DNA of 64,000 nucleotides from assembly GCF_048128805.1 (NCBI RefSeq), contig NC_136010.1, forward strand, positions 26,796,480 to 26,860,479, read 5' to 3'. Each line of letters opens with the position of its first letter. The stretch's first letter is position 1. This stretch comes from Centroberyx gerrardi. Its lineage: Eukaryota > Chordata > Actinopteri > Beryciformes > Berycidae. Position numbers and translations under genes: made by a program. This document shows positions 36,201 to 50,900 of this stretch, piece by piece. Below the pieces are notes generated by a model that had not been told where the DNA came from, searched no databases, and saw nothing but the letters and a program-made list of their open reading frames with translations.

Positions 36201-38897
36201 AAAAAGAAAATCAGATCCGAGAAAAAAATTGGAATTGAGCATTAAGGCCTTTAATGGGAACGTAGCCAAAGAAACCAGGAAGAAGAATAGAGTTGTAACC
36301 AGGGTTTGACCAATATGAGTTTACCAATATTTTTGATCTAGGGTGTGAACGATATGGGTTTTTGAAGGCCAATACCAATATTTTTCAGACTAGGGTTAGA
36401 CTGATATGGGTTTACAGACATAAGATATAAGGCCACAAACATAAGAAAATAATGGCATAGGACAATAGCAGTAGGCAGAATGGTATCTCTGAATGCACAA
36501 CTCATGTAATGGTCAGAGAAGGGCTATAGCAGCAGATAAACACCTAGCACTAGATGGGTGAACCTAACAAACTGGGTGTATCTTATAGTGTAACATCTGG
36601 TTTATGGAAGTGTTTAACTTTGAGATTTGCTAATTTCACGACAATGTACTTCCAACATTTTGAAAACATCCCCAGTGGAAGATATGTATGTTTGTGTTCC
36701 AACATTTTCACATTGCACATTTAAATGGGGTCCCACCCATTACTAAGTTGGAGCACTTCCATGACCTAAAATGTTCTTCATTCCTGGTTTGTTAATGTTG
36801 TATTTTTTAAGGGGGGAACAGTCCACCATCTAATAAAATGAATGTGTTTGGAAAAAACATTCTGCTGTATTCCTGTGAAGTGACATATTTGTAATATTTC
36901 CTGATAGTCCCTGACTTTCCCTGTCTGGAATATCTCCATATGCCATGATATTCCAGAGATTTCATGGAGGAATCACCTCCGGTCTCAAAAATTGGTCATT
37001 AGAACAATATGAAAATGCTTGTCTTACATTTTGAGGAGGTTGGCTACCAGACGTCCAAACGACGCCCCACACAGCAGTGCTGGGACAAAGAGACCACTAG
37101 GTACTGACACACCGTAGGTCCAACAGGCCAACAGGAAGTACAGCAGGAAGAACACTGACAGAGTCACAGGGCTGAAGGTACCTATGGGGAAAGGCAGTTA
37201 GCCATTCATTATGACCAGTCACTGAGTAGTATATTCCCAACTCAAGTAGACCAGATAACAAAGACTGGACACGAATAAAGTCAGACCAGATTCAAAGCCC
37301 CATTCTGAGATTTTCTGAGCGTATCAATTATGGGCATATGTCTTGAAACGTAGGACTTTCTGGTGGAAATAAACAACTGTGCAACTGTCAAATCACCTAG
37401 GACATGGGATGGTGGGAAGGAGTGCTTTAGTTGTCGGTGGAGGAAGAGGCATTGGCTGACAGAAATGCCCCACCTGCTCAGACCATTGCAAATTGGCTTG
37501 AATGTAGATACCCAGGATCTTAATGACATCCACTTTCTCCAGTTCAGTGTGGTTAATTGATCGCACTGGGGGATGAGGGAGCTTTGTAGTGGAGTAGCAG
37601 TGAATGATCTTACTCTATTTTGGGTGTAGCACCATGGAGCTCTAAGTAGACCACTTCTCCGGACCAGTAAGAACATGTTGAATGGTGGATGGTGAGCACA
37701 GCTGCCATATCTCAAGCAAATTGAGGTCATCAGCAAATTACCAGCGTTCGGCTGATGCGTCTGCACCATTGATGTAGGCTATGAAGATGTGAGGGTATGT
37801 GAGGGCCTTGATATGTGGCCATCTGATTTCCATTAGTAAGGAAACCTGCCATCCATCTTGCAAGGGATGGACAGACAACGCGGTTCAGTAGCCTTATTAT
37901 TGCCAGACCGTGGTCAGCACGATCAGAGGCTTTACTATAATCTGTGACGAGAGAACAGATGAAGCCAGGTTTGTCAAGAGACTTCGAAAAGATTAGTCAG
38001 GTCAAGAAGGTAGTGAGTTGTAGATCAGTCTTGCAGGCATCCAAACTGCTGGGTGTCAGTTAGGGGGAGGATATCACTGAGGGCCCACTGGAAGATAAAG
38101 CTCTCCGCTACTTTAGCAAGGAAGGACAAAAGAAATATGGGGCGTATTTCACTTATGGGGGGAGGTTCGGTTTTGAGTATTGGGAGCATAGTCGTTGCTT
38201 TCCATTCATCAGGGATGATGCCACCCTTTAGTGAGAGGTTAAGGATGTTGACTGGAGGGCCACTGAGTTCGCAGGTGGATTCCTTGATAATCCTCCCACA
38301 GATGCCATCAGGTCCGGCTGCCTTTCAGTCCAGCCTCCCAGGGCTGATGGTGCTGGGTGTGCAGGGGTTTTGTTTTCGCATATTGTCAGTTCTTGTACCA
38401 AGTGCTCAGTAAATCAATTTGATTTAAATTAATAATCAGTGACATTTTCATATAGATAACTGTCCAGTTTTCTTCTCTATCATTAATTGACACAATAATG
38501 ATTCAACCTATACTCAGTTCATGAAAGCTTTCACATTTGCTGTTCTAAACAGCCGGTGTTGGGTAGGTCTTTCTTGGGAAAAATCCTCTGGCAAACAGGA
38601 AGTGATGCGTTTTACGTTTCCGGTTTGTTTGTAATAAGTAGAAGAAGAACTGGGTAGTTAGCATGAGCAGCAATAGCCACCATGGCTGAACTGCATCAAC
38701 AAAAAATCAAAGGAAAAAAAGGTCACAGTACCAGCCACACTGTGCGAAGCAAAAACACCACAGCAATGAGCGCTTAGCACCAAAGAGACAAAAAAAAACA
38801 ACAGAAAAAAAAAATTGGCACTTAAAACAATGTCTTGTAGTGCCAGTCATGAGGAATTCAGGGGGAATTTCAGAATTTCAGGCTTTAACCAACATAG

Positions 38898-38950
<53 letters not shown>

Positions 38951-41900
38951 AGTCCATCTCACCATCCTGGTGGAAGAGCTGGTAGATAGCAGCCTCCTGG
39001 GGGTTGAAGAATAATGTGGCCATGTCATTGTAGGTCTTGTTGGGACAGAAGAACTGGCGGATGGTAGAGTTGATGTCCTCACTGCTAGTCATCTGAAGAA
39101 AAAAAAACACAAAACAACAATTTCCGTATATGTCTTCGAGCTCTTTATTTCAAGAACAATGCAGTGTTACTTCATTCAGCAAGGTGTGCCAGTACAGCAA
39201 GAAATATGCCCCCAATGCTAGAGAAAATGAAGGAAAAAAACATCATGACTTATTATGACCAACTCCCCACATAACATGCAACAAGTAATGCTCAACATTA
39301 CTGCTTTTATTATTATTGGAGAGTAAATAAGGAGAGTTAAACTGGGACCAGAATTAAAAACCCAACTTAAAATACTCCACTTCTACAATAAAAGATGAAG
39401 AACTGGGAGGAGAGGCAGAAGTTTGCATCATAAGTTTTTACCTTAGCCAGACCTGTTATAAGAAAACTGATATTGAAATCCTGATATCCAAAATGCTGGC
39501 CACGATAGCTAGAGAGTGCTGGGTGTGGCAAAGGCAACTTTTTAGCCAGTGTTCTCGAGAAAGCTGCACTACGAGCACGAGCGGTTCTCGAGAAAGCTGC
39601 AAGCAGCAATCGGCCTATTCCGGACAGGCACGTTTTGAACAGGCACTGCACTAGTTAATCCTAACTTTGCAACATGGTGTTGAAATATGCCATTTGATGG
39701 ACATTTATTAAAAACATCTTACAATTCCATGAGTGAACACATATTTTAGTATGTATATTTTAGTCATTTTAGTATGACCGGACCACAGTGGCAATTGAAC
39801 CCCTAATCCTCACAGTTTTAGTGCTATGCTTAACTCAGCTATGCAGGACCATATGATGAGCTGATGAATGTAAATACTAGGAATGGGTCATTAAACCTGA
39901 ATATGCACCTGTTTGCCTGGGATCAACGTTGACTTTTGTAATTTGGTCATTTTTTTAAATAGTGAGATGCGAAGATTAAGAGATTAAAATAATTTGATAG
40001 TAACAATGCAATGATTAAATGGCTGAGTAAGAGCTATGGAGTACACCAGCCACTAGGGGGCTTCTGGTGTCATTTACAAAACCCTTTACCTCTCTTTGCT
40101 GTTGTTTTGTCCTCATCTTCCGCTAGCTGCTTTCACTAGCAGTCTTTATCAAAGCCACACTAAAGGCTAGCATGGGCAAACTGTAAAGTCAAGGACAAGG
40201 TAGCATGGCTCCATCCAGCTATTTCTTCCGTCCAGGAAGATGGAACTAGCCAAACTAGCACGACAACATTTGAACTGAGAGTGCGGTCACGCCTACAGTT
40301 CATTTTCTTTGGTTTGAACCAGAGTGGGAAAGTCTACATTGTTTCATTTTTGTATTGGTTCGTTTAGGTTCACACTGCCTAACTGCAACTGAATCACGGC
40401 TTGTTATCCCACTACATTGGACTCCAGTCCCTGTGACTTCACATGATGGACTTGTCTGTGGTCTTTGCTATAATTTACCTTCTCTGTGGTGTTCATGCAC
40501 ATGAATAAATAGCCGAATATGAGTAGGGTTTGCCCTTACTTCATTTTGTTATGCTAGGCTTTCCAAGCATGAGGAACTGCTTGCTGTCAAATGCCAACAT
40601 CAGTTTCCTTATACTCATAAAACATTCCATTTTGGGGTTGTTTCCTGTAATTGGTTAAGATTATGTTCTCACACCTAATGAACAGCACCGCAGTTCACTT
40701 GGAAGAGGACTGAGACCTGCATTTTCAGACATCTCGTGCAGTTATTTGGTGCCACTTGAGTTCAAATGGCATTGTTCTCAACTGGCTAAACAAAGAGTAA
40801 ACACTCCACTGCTTTAGCCATTGTACATTTTGGCAAGCACTGAATATTTGAATATTCGAATAGTCATTTGGAACATGCACTGAATAGTAAACCATGTGAA
40901 AATGGACTTATACACATCCCCACTACATACTGAATGTTGTAGAAGAGAGGAGATGCTTACCAGTGCTGTGGTGTTATGGGTTGTGGGGGAGGCCAGGTCA
41001 CGACATTCGCCCAACGTCATGGATGCCACAAATATCACCACTGTTGTCACCATGGTGACCAACAGACTCTCCAGAACCCTGGAAAAGGGTGGAGATCATT
41101 GTTATTATAGGTTTGGATTTTTTATTAGTTTTTATTTTTATACAGTTTTCTAATTTATTTCAATTTCAGTTTAGTTTAAGCTAATTTTCAGTGTTGCTTT
41201 GTTTGCTTGATGTTTAGTTTTAGTTTAGTTTTTAATTTGTTTTCATTCTAGTTTTAGTATTTTTGGTAGGGATGGTATTTTCACAGGTATAATTAAAGAA
41301 GTTCAGAACAGGTATTATGTAATGCAAACAATACATTTAAAAAAAATTAATTAAAAAATATTTCCATAATTTTTTCGAGACATGCTCAACTAATGTAAAG
41401 TTGGTACCACTTGGCTACATGCTGCACAAATGAAATGCATTAGAAGACTCAACAGCTCAAAATAATCTCAAACAAGACTCTGGCATTTGTCCCAAGTATT
41501 TTCAACATGAGTTGGGCAAATGGCAATGGCATTGGTCATGCCGGCACTTCCTTTGAGAGCAAAAGGTGCTCGGGGGCCTAACAAGTCAATGTACAAGATT
41601 GCCAAGTTTTCAGGTGAGTTTTTTCAAAAAAAAGTGGACGATAAGGAGAAAACGTAGGACCCACAACACTATGCTCCACTGCACCTTTATTCAAAAATAT
41701 ATTTTTGGTTTCAAAAATCCCTTTGGATGTTGAAGAGAAGGTTGCATGCAAAGGGAGTTCTTCATTAAATATTTTGTTATTCATTCATTTAATACATGAA
41801 GTCACATGATCCGGTCAATTCTTACAAATAAATGCAAGCAGTTTTTTACCATATCTAATAAACTTAGATCAGGGATTCTCCAACATTTTCATGTCATGGA

Positions 41901-44900
41901 ACCCCAAATAGAGGAGCCATGGACCCCCATTTGATCAGATTTAATCCCATAGGGACCCATATTGTTGGTGATTTAGTACTGAATTGTGGAACTGTCTACA
42001 CTGTACATGGTGAGGTAACAGTGGTGAGGGTGAACCCTATGATAACCAGTCATTCTTGTACATTCTCTAATGGGGATCATTTCTGGTAAAATTAAATTAT
42101 AATGAAATTAAACTGACCCCCTGATTAAAAGAGAATAATTACATGATTAAAATGACATGATTAGAAAAGAAATGGTATGAATATTTCACTGTAATAACCT
42201 TTAAAGGGGCTTTAAGTAAACTAATACCTCTATCAACCTCTATTGGTGACCAGCAGGAACTGCAATAACATCAATAGATCTTATCTCTTCCTAGACATGT
42301 CTCTGGCACCCCCTCCCACACATCCACCACACCACCACCCCCACCTGCCAGACATATTAGTACCTGACCAAGTAATCAGTGAGTCATTGGTATTGATCTG
42401 AATCTTTAACAAAATAGGATGATACCCTTTTAAGAATGGAATACATTAATCAATTGAGGGCCTATGTGTGTGTGTGTGTGTGTGCATGTGTGCTTGTAAT
42501 CACCTAACAAACTTGGCCTTGGGGTGGATATGTCTGATGCGATACTTGGCCAGGCTCTTGTTGATACAGTTGAAGAGCGCCCCCAGGAGGCCGCCCACCA
42601 CGCCCATCAGGACAAAGAAGGCCAGGTCCACTGCTGTCCACAGGTGGCAGTTCTTATCACCATCTGGACACTGGGGATTGACCAAGGTGTTGTTTTATTG
42701 GGGTTGAACTGACATATCACTGTGTCAATATATCAGGCCAGTGTTTGCCTTTTGTTAAAAAAAAATATGATTGATATGACACCAGATTCCACACAAGTAT
42801 GCATGAATATATTTTATTATTATTATTTTGATCCTGGGTTTCAGTGGTGAGTTTAACATGTTTTTACACATTTTACATGAAAACAGTCAACTTTAAAGAT
42901 ATTGAATACCTGCACAGAACATCGGCAGTTTTAATTCAAAAACTTTGGCATCGGCCTTCAAAAACCCATATTCGTTGAACCCTAGTGTGTATGTGTAATG
43001 CACACGTGCATAAAAACATGTACGCAAGATGGAGAGCCACAATCTCACATTATATTCTTCACACAAAAAATTGAGAAATGGCATCAGCAGTAAATCAGTG
43101 GGTTTTACCTTGAACTCTCCAAAGTTGAGCAGGCCGGGGAGCTGGAAGGAGCCCCACTTGTTAAAGTTGATTCCCGAACGGAAAAAGTTGAGGGTGAAAG
43201 TGGCCGACATGGAACAGAAGAGCTGGGGAAGGGAAACACAGTTCATCATACTTGATGCTTAATACTTAATGTTATCCATTTTCGAGACTGTAGAAAATGG
43301 CATTCTCACTGATAGATTGAGGCAGTTGGCTGGTATTTCAGGGACCGCCCTACATTGGTCCTCTTCCTATTTGACGGATATAAAATTCCTTGTGTCTATT
43401 GAAAGCTATATACACAGTCCTTGATCACCTATGGTGTGCCACAAAGCTCAAATCTTGGACTGATTTTATTCTCCCTGTCTATACGCTTCCTCGGGGTCAC
43501 TTAATTAGGTGGCAGAGCATCTCTTTCCAATGCTATGCTGATGATACCCAGTTGTATCTCTCAGTCAAACCGATTGAATTAACGAAGTTGGGCTCTCTGC
43601 ATAACTGTTTAGAAGATGTAGGACTCAATGTCAAAAGACTTAAATTCAGACAAAACACAAGTCCTCATTATAGGTCCTGAGTGCACTTAATCTGGCCTAC
43701 CCTTGGTCCTCTAACTCTGCAAATTAAGCCTGCCTCTAACACCTTAGGAGTCCTATATTTGACCCGAGCCTTAACCTTGAGCAACATACCAAAAAGCTCT
43801 TCTAAATTTCCTCAGCTCTGTATGAATTGTGCCCACTGCATTCCTATATGCGGCTGCATAGCTAGCATAAATTGCTGCACTGTCATTTTCCTCATGCAGT
43901 GAAGGACTGTGATCTTCTTCTGATCTTCTTCCAATCTTCGGTTCGAGTTTCTAAAACGCAGCCATTGTTTCTCATTGTTCTACCTGTTTAATTTATGTCA
44001 ATTATTCCTATTTATTTTCCATGGTTGTGAAGCACTTGAAATGTGCTATATAAATACTTTTTTTTTTTTCTTCAAATTGATCACTGCACAGTGTTTCTGA
44101 CACATGGTTTTGTACAATAATCAGACACACCCACCACACATAGGTTTCCCAAACTGAAACAGTAGCACATTAACAATCAGTGTTGGGTGGTACCCTGTTT
44201 CTCAGCAAAGCATTACAGTAATGTCATTGCTTCCCCCACTAATGAAGAATGTAACAAATTACTATTTAAATTTCAGTAATAGTATTACAGTTACTGATCA
44301 GAAAAGCTGTTCATTTTGTTATTGCCTCCTCTAATCGTCCTCTCAACTGAAGCTAGCTTTGACAAGTAATGGTAAAAAAGTTGACTTTCTCTGGGTGTAA
44401 GTATTCCCACTACTTGAGTGAGAAATTGGAAAAAAATTGTCTGTCTGGTGGAAGTATTCCCATTACTTTGATTTTCTCCAGTAAAAGGACAACAAGAACA
44501 TTGGACATCAACATCCAGATCATTCACAGGAGAGGAAACTGACTGATCCTGATTTTGGAAAGAAGAGAGGATGAGTAATGGAAAAGTAATATAGTAGTGT
44601 AACAAATTACTGTTCCAAGAGATTCATATGTAAAGTAATAACATTACTTTTGAAATAAGTAATGAGTAGTTGCCTGGCCCACCTTACTACGACTACAAAC
44701 AATACAAGGCCACTGTGGGAAACACTGCTATGAATTGGCAGATAACTGAGGGACACAAAGTGAGGTAAAATTGACAACTAAATTGAGTTTGCAGGGGGAA
44801 CAGAAATGTCCTGGCCCTCTTGGAGCTCACTGGATAAGGTGACATACCACTTTCCAAGTGAGGGCCTGGTTCCAGAAAGAGGAGCCTTCCTCCAGACTGA

Positions 44901-47900
44901 AGAGAGTGCCACCTATGGGAGCACCGAAGGCAGCAGCCACTCCAGCAGCAGCCCCCGCTGACACAAAGTCTCGCTTGTCCCTGGAGAACAGGTTAAGAGA
45001 ATGTGATGGGCAGCACAGTATGGTACAGCACATAACTGTCAGTTACAGTCAAACTCCACTCTCTTGTTCCAGCTGCTCCACAGAGTGTTTTTATTTTAAA
45101 AAAGGAGCAGAGGGGAAAGTGTCTGGACCAGATTCATCAATATTCAATATCAATATCAATATACAAAGTGTCACTTTGGTAGTTTTTTCACTATGTACAC
45201 ACGCAAAAAAAGCTGAGCTGAAACAAACCGCAATACAGCAACAAACTTCAGCCAAACACTAAGTCTGTCTACTGTCTTTATATTTCCAACAATCATTCTG
45301 CAGTGCATTGTTAAGGAAAATTCCACTGATTCCTGTTACATATCATCAATCTGTGATGTTAAATGCGTTTCAGGAGTTATTTTACTATTTTGATGTGCTC
45401 CCTTTCCCTCAACCTGCCTCTTCTACTTCTGTTAGTGATTTCCTACATTTCCCAGAATGCCTCGACAGCCCCAAAGAAGGGGTGTGAACTTGCTGCATTT
45501 AGCTGTGGGTTATGCATGTGATAGCAATAGCAGAGCGAGGGTTTTTCCAGTAGAGAAAAAGTGAGAGTCACACCCCTTCCTATAAATACAACATGTCTTG
45601 TGGCTGCATTGCATTGTGGTCTATTGAGGCTACTGTCGATGGAGAAATTGGTCTCTCTGCCTCTTCTACGATGGATTTCTCCCTGTATGATGGATAAACA
45701 TTGGTGCAAAATGGTGGCTTGAATGGTGGAAAGAAGCCCTCGCTCTTTGATTCTGACTGAAACCAAAACCGGACTTTTACCTGATTTGATATCAAATGCC
45801 ATTGTAGCTGCACTGCAAATATCATGTAACATCATCAAAGATAATGGAGAAGGAAAGATACTGCACATGCTATTACAGCTATAGAAACCCTATAAAGCAG
45901 AAACATGTAGAGGTGGGGAATTCATCTTTCACAAGTGTACAACTGTCTAAAATTCCAATATTATCATATTACCACACCTGCTAAACAAAGAAGTTTCTTA
46001 CTAATTTAAAGTATGGATCTCATGTCAGTATCCGTAGTTTAGCAAGACCTTATACTGTCTTGCCTAAATCAAACAAGCCGCATGTAACAACGCATTATGT
46101 AATAACACCCGCATTTTGTAATACACAGCCTGAATGCAATATGTAATAAATTTCCCCACATTTTATAATAATTTATTACATATTGCAGCCCACTCCCACT
46201 TGACCTGAGAGGCCTGGCAGGAGTGTACTCCTTAAACATGTCTGTAATGTATTTGGTCCCACTCCATCTATTGATTTATAAACAAGCAGCATTGCCTTAT
46301 ATTCAATTCTGTGGCTGACAGGAAGCCAGTGTAGTGACTTAAGAATCGGGGTGATGTGGTCTGACCTTTTGGTCCCTGTAAGAACCCTAGCAGCTGCATT
46401 TTGAATAAGCTGAAACTTTTTGATGGTCTTTTTGGGGAGCTCTGTCAAAAGACCATTGCAGTAGTCTGCTAGAAATAAAAGCGTGAATGAGTTTTTCCAG
46501 GTCGGCTTTTGACATGAAGTCCCTGAGTTTGGCTGTATTTGTAAGATGATAAAAAGCTGATCTTGTTACTGCTTTTATGTGGCTATTTAGACTAAGATCA
46601 GAGTCAACTATAACGCCGGTCTAATTTAATATTTGGGAAGTTTAATTTAGCTTAATTGTTAAAAATATAACATGTACAGATGAAGACATCCATTTTGGTT
46701 GGTTATTACATAATGCACTGTATTATTACATTTTCATCATAAAAAAAGTGCAACTCCCGCATTTTGTAATAACCACCGCAATATGTAATAATTTATTACA
46801 AAATGCGGGGAAATTTATTACATATTGCGTTCAGGCTGTGTATTACAAAATGCGGCAGATTATTACAAAATGCGGGTGTTATTACATAATGAAGTGAAAA
46901 TTTATTACATTTTGTCGTGTTATTACATAATGCGGTGTTATTACATAATGCGTTGTTACACCGCAGAAAAAAGATATTGGTCTGAATGTGAAACACTCAT
47001 TGACTCCCAGTCAAAAAAGAAGTATTTTCAGTGAAGACGGGGCAAAATCAAGTGAGACCAATCACTTCGCCTGTATGCTGTCTGATGTCATGTCGAGTAC
47101 ATTTGGCCAGTTATCCACAGAAATAAGAATAGTTTACCAAAATGGGCCCAGAAATGCAAGGTATACATTGTCAACGCCTGTTTTTTTAACAGTGTTGAAG
47201 TACTTTAAGGTGGATATTTCGTTTTACAATATTTTGGTGTGTGTGTGTGTGTGTGTACAACAGCCATACCTGTCACAGCGGAAGTAGGGGAAATCGAATC
47301 TTATCTTCTTAAAAGTGATGCTCTGAAACTGAGGAAGGTAATATCTGATGAGTGCACTTAAGCCATAATGGGACCATTATTGCACTTATAAATGAATCAT
47401 TCAATAAATCAATAAGCTTTACAAATCGCCAACCAGTGGATGTCGACCATTTGACAGTGGAATCAACTAAATGCCACTCGTGATATACTGTATTTGATAT
47501 TACACACTTGATATAAGCGAATCTCAAAGTGAACTCTAAATCTAAATACTGATATTTCAGATAGTGATCATATGGGTACAAGAATACATGTGGTGGTAAT
47601 AATCACATGACGGCTGCAGATGTATGTGTGTGATCTATTCTACACTGTTCATGGCACTTTGTTGGTGTTCAATCCAGAATGTGTGGCTCTGTACCTGAGG
47701 AAGCCCGGCTCCCACAATGGCTCCACTGTGTATCATTGGACCCTCCTTCCCCACAAAAAGACCTGAGTGAAGACACACAGAGTCAGTGGCACTGCCCACC
47801 CACCTACTGATCACTAATGGTGACTCATCAGTCACAGGAACTCCGTTTCATTTTCAGTATCACATGATCATCAGTGTCCTGGTAAAACCTGGCATTTCCA

Positions 47901-50900
47901 ACTGTGCCATTTTGAACTTGGTTTTTGGCAAGAAAAAGGTCAAATTCAGCAATATTGAGTATCGGCACAAATTATCAGCTCAGTCAGTCACTTCAATCCA
48001 GAAATACTGGTATTGGCCTTTAAAAACATATATCTGTCGAATCCTACTAAGAATGCTTTGGAAAATATCAAAATATATACATGTCAATGAAAAATGTGTA
48101 CATTCTCAATTTCTGAAAAGCTGACTTTGTCGAGCTACAAGGTTTTTCCAGGACACCTGTAATTTTATAGCCAGCAATTTCAGTTTACATGCACACAAAA
48201 AATGTGCAAGTACAATGCAAGTAAGGAAGGACCCATGTAAACACCACACTGATTATGTTGTTGTCATTATGCTCTTAGTTGGAGTAGTTACAGTAAAATA
48301 TGTAGAGTACTTCAGCTTTACTGGCATTAATAGGGAACAGTCAGAACATGTGTACACCTTCATATCACTTTTGTAACTTTACAATCATGTAAAAGGCTTA
48401 ATCATACTATTGTGTTAATGGGAGCATTGGCAATAATCGCATTATTGTGTGCATGTAAATGTAACCATTCTCACTGCCCTGACAGGCTGTACATCCCATT
48501 GATCAGGTGACAGAAAACAGACAAATGCCCTTTGCGTCAAATATCTGTCAGCTGATAAATATATAACCATATTATAATATCGTACACATTTGGCAGTATA
48601 CTACATACTATACCTCCAGCAACAGTGAACAGGACTCCAACAGCCTTGCAGAGGAAAGTGCGTAGTCGGACAATCCCGGGTATCTTCACTCCGTTCAAGT
48701 AGCTTTTGATTTCTGGGATCCCAGAGCCTGCAGCTACCGGCTGAATAACGGCAGATCAAAAGACAATAACATGTTGTTATGATCCCATGACTCAGTATGA
48801 TATGGCTCTATCTAATAGCACATATATATTCTGAAAAAGATCTAGGACCATTTTGTCCCAGGAAAATGCTTAAGAGTTGGAAGAAATGGTTTCAGGCCAT
48901 TTTCTAATGACTTCACAAAACACATGGATAGATGTGGAACGTTTATGCGAAACACCCGAGATGTGAGTGTGAATCACTTGATTATGAATTAGATTTATTG
49001 TTCTCTTATGGGGCACCCACTGTTAGCTTGAGACATACCACAAAATAAACTTTGGTAATGTTATAAAAATGAATAAATCTACAGAAATAAATACATTTAC
49101 AATACTGTACAAAATTCAGAGACCAGTCTTTCGTTTATTTAATTTCCAGTCAAAACGGCCATTGAGTGCAAGTTATTTATTTTTCAGTGTCAGAAAAAAA
49201 ATGCAGGAAACATATATTTAGCACAAAATTACACAAAAGCCTCCACAGTTAAGCACAATATCAAATTTTTCAGTATTTAGTGTGTCCACCCTTTGCCTTT
49301 ATTACAGCTTCCATTCTTTTCAGGAGACTTTTTCCGATCTGAAGCAAGAGTGGAGTTCGGTGGTAGTTTCGGTACTCTATCAGGTCTTACACGGTTGTTA
49401 GGATTCCCATTTTCTTTACATCTTGCAATGTTTTTTCACTAATTTTCCTTTGACTTTCACCTTCCTTTTGCAAGTGTATTATCTTATTGTATTGTATTAT
49501 CTTATATTGTATTATCTAATCTCAATCTTATATCTAGTCTCATCAGAAATATCGCCTTTAGCCATTTTAGATGCACATGAGAAAGAAATGTGCAAAGCAG
49601 CTAAGGTGTGTTTGGGTAGTTGTTTGTGTGAATGTTAGTGATGCTTTTGAAGGGAAAGTGTGCTAACAATGTCAGACACTTTTGTTGGTTTTAATATTGG
49701 AAGGATGGAAGAGTTAAAGTGGCAGTAGGGTGCACAAAAGTAAAGAGTGGACAAATTAAATCATGATGATATAAATCCTGATCTTGATATGATACTTAGT
49801 GTTGGGGCCTTTTGTGTAATTTTTTTGTTAAATAAATGTGTCCTGCATAACTGAATGGCCGATTGACTGGGAATTAAATAAAGAAAAGTTTGGTGTCGAC
49901 TTTTACACAGTACTGTACATATAAGCCTATTTTGTCCACAAAATGAAAATGGAGTTTTCATATTCATCCACAAAATAAAATTTCACAAACTGAATTTCAG
50001 GCACGAAAAGAATTACTACTTACAAAAATGCATTTCATGCCACAAAATCAATTTGGTGCACAAAATTCACAAGGTAACAGTTGGCACAGTTTTTCCAGTT
50101 TGTTATTAAAGGATAAGGCCGGTGTTTTTTAATGCATTGCTTACCGTCAACAAATCCTATGAAAATAAATTAATTTGTTTTGCCAACAAGTCTCGTCCAT
50201 GTAGCTGGTGCCCAAAGAAGCCATGTCCCAGCAGCCATAGAACTCCATTGTATTAAAAAAACTATTAAAAACACGTCAAAGAGCCATGCCGTTGCTCTGG
50301 GCAGCATATTTCATCATCACGATGCACCGGGCCAGCCGACATTTTCCTCAAACAACTTAATAAGCCGGCTGTAAACACTTTGCGATCTCAGGAAAGTAGT
50401 TCCATAGCACCGAAAATAGTCCCCGGCGTAATGAAGAATTTGTTCCCATTTGAATTTGATTTGGTAATAACTACAACAGTCTGACTTTTCATGGTCAGTT
50501 AGCGATTTTTAAAATTGAAACTATGTCTTTGTGAGCTGTATTTAAAGGTTTTTAGCTTACAATTGGAGCCAATTACTTCCGGGTTGAAGGCTAAAAACGG
50601 TACGTGGGAAGTCAGAAAGTAACGGGAGTAGAGCAAACGCATTGTTGATTTTGTTATTTTCATAGGATTTGTTGACGGTAAGCAATGCATTAAAAAACAC
50701 CAGCCTTATCCTTTAACAAAGTTTGTGGGTTAAAGCTGCACAAGGCAACTTCACATATTGGCGGCCCCAAATGGCCCCCAAATCCTGTAAGGTGACGTCA
50801 TGTTTACCAAACCGGCCAGACTATGATGCTTTATACCAAAGATATCAAAGGGACGAGAGAGACAACACGCGTTTTCAACTTATGAATTTTTCTCTTCCAT

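Noticed and set aside
1625-39850. tRNA genes at 1625, 17638, 17880 and 39775
   Set aside because: Only box A and box B-like segments are present; acceptor stems and anticodon arms do not pair, so they are called SINE heads.
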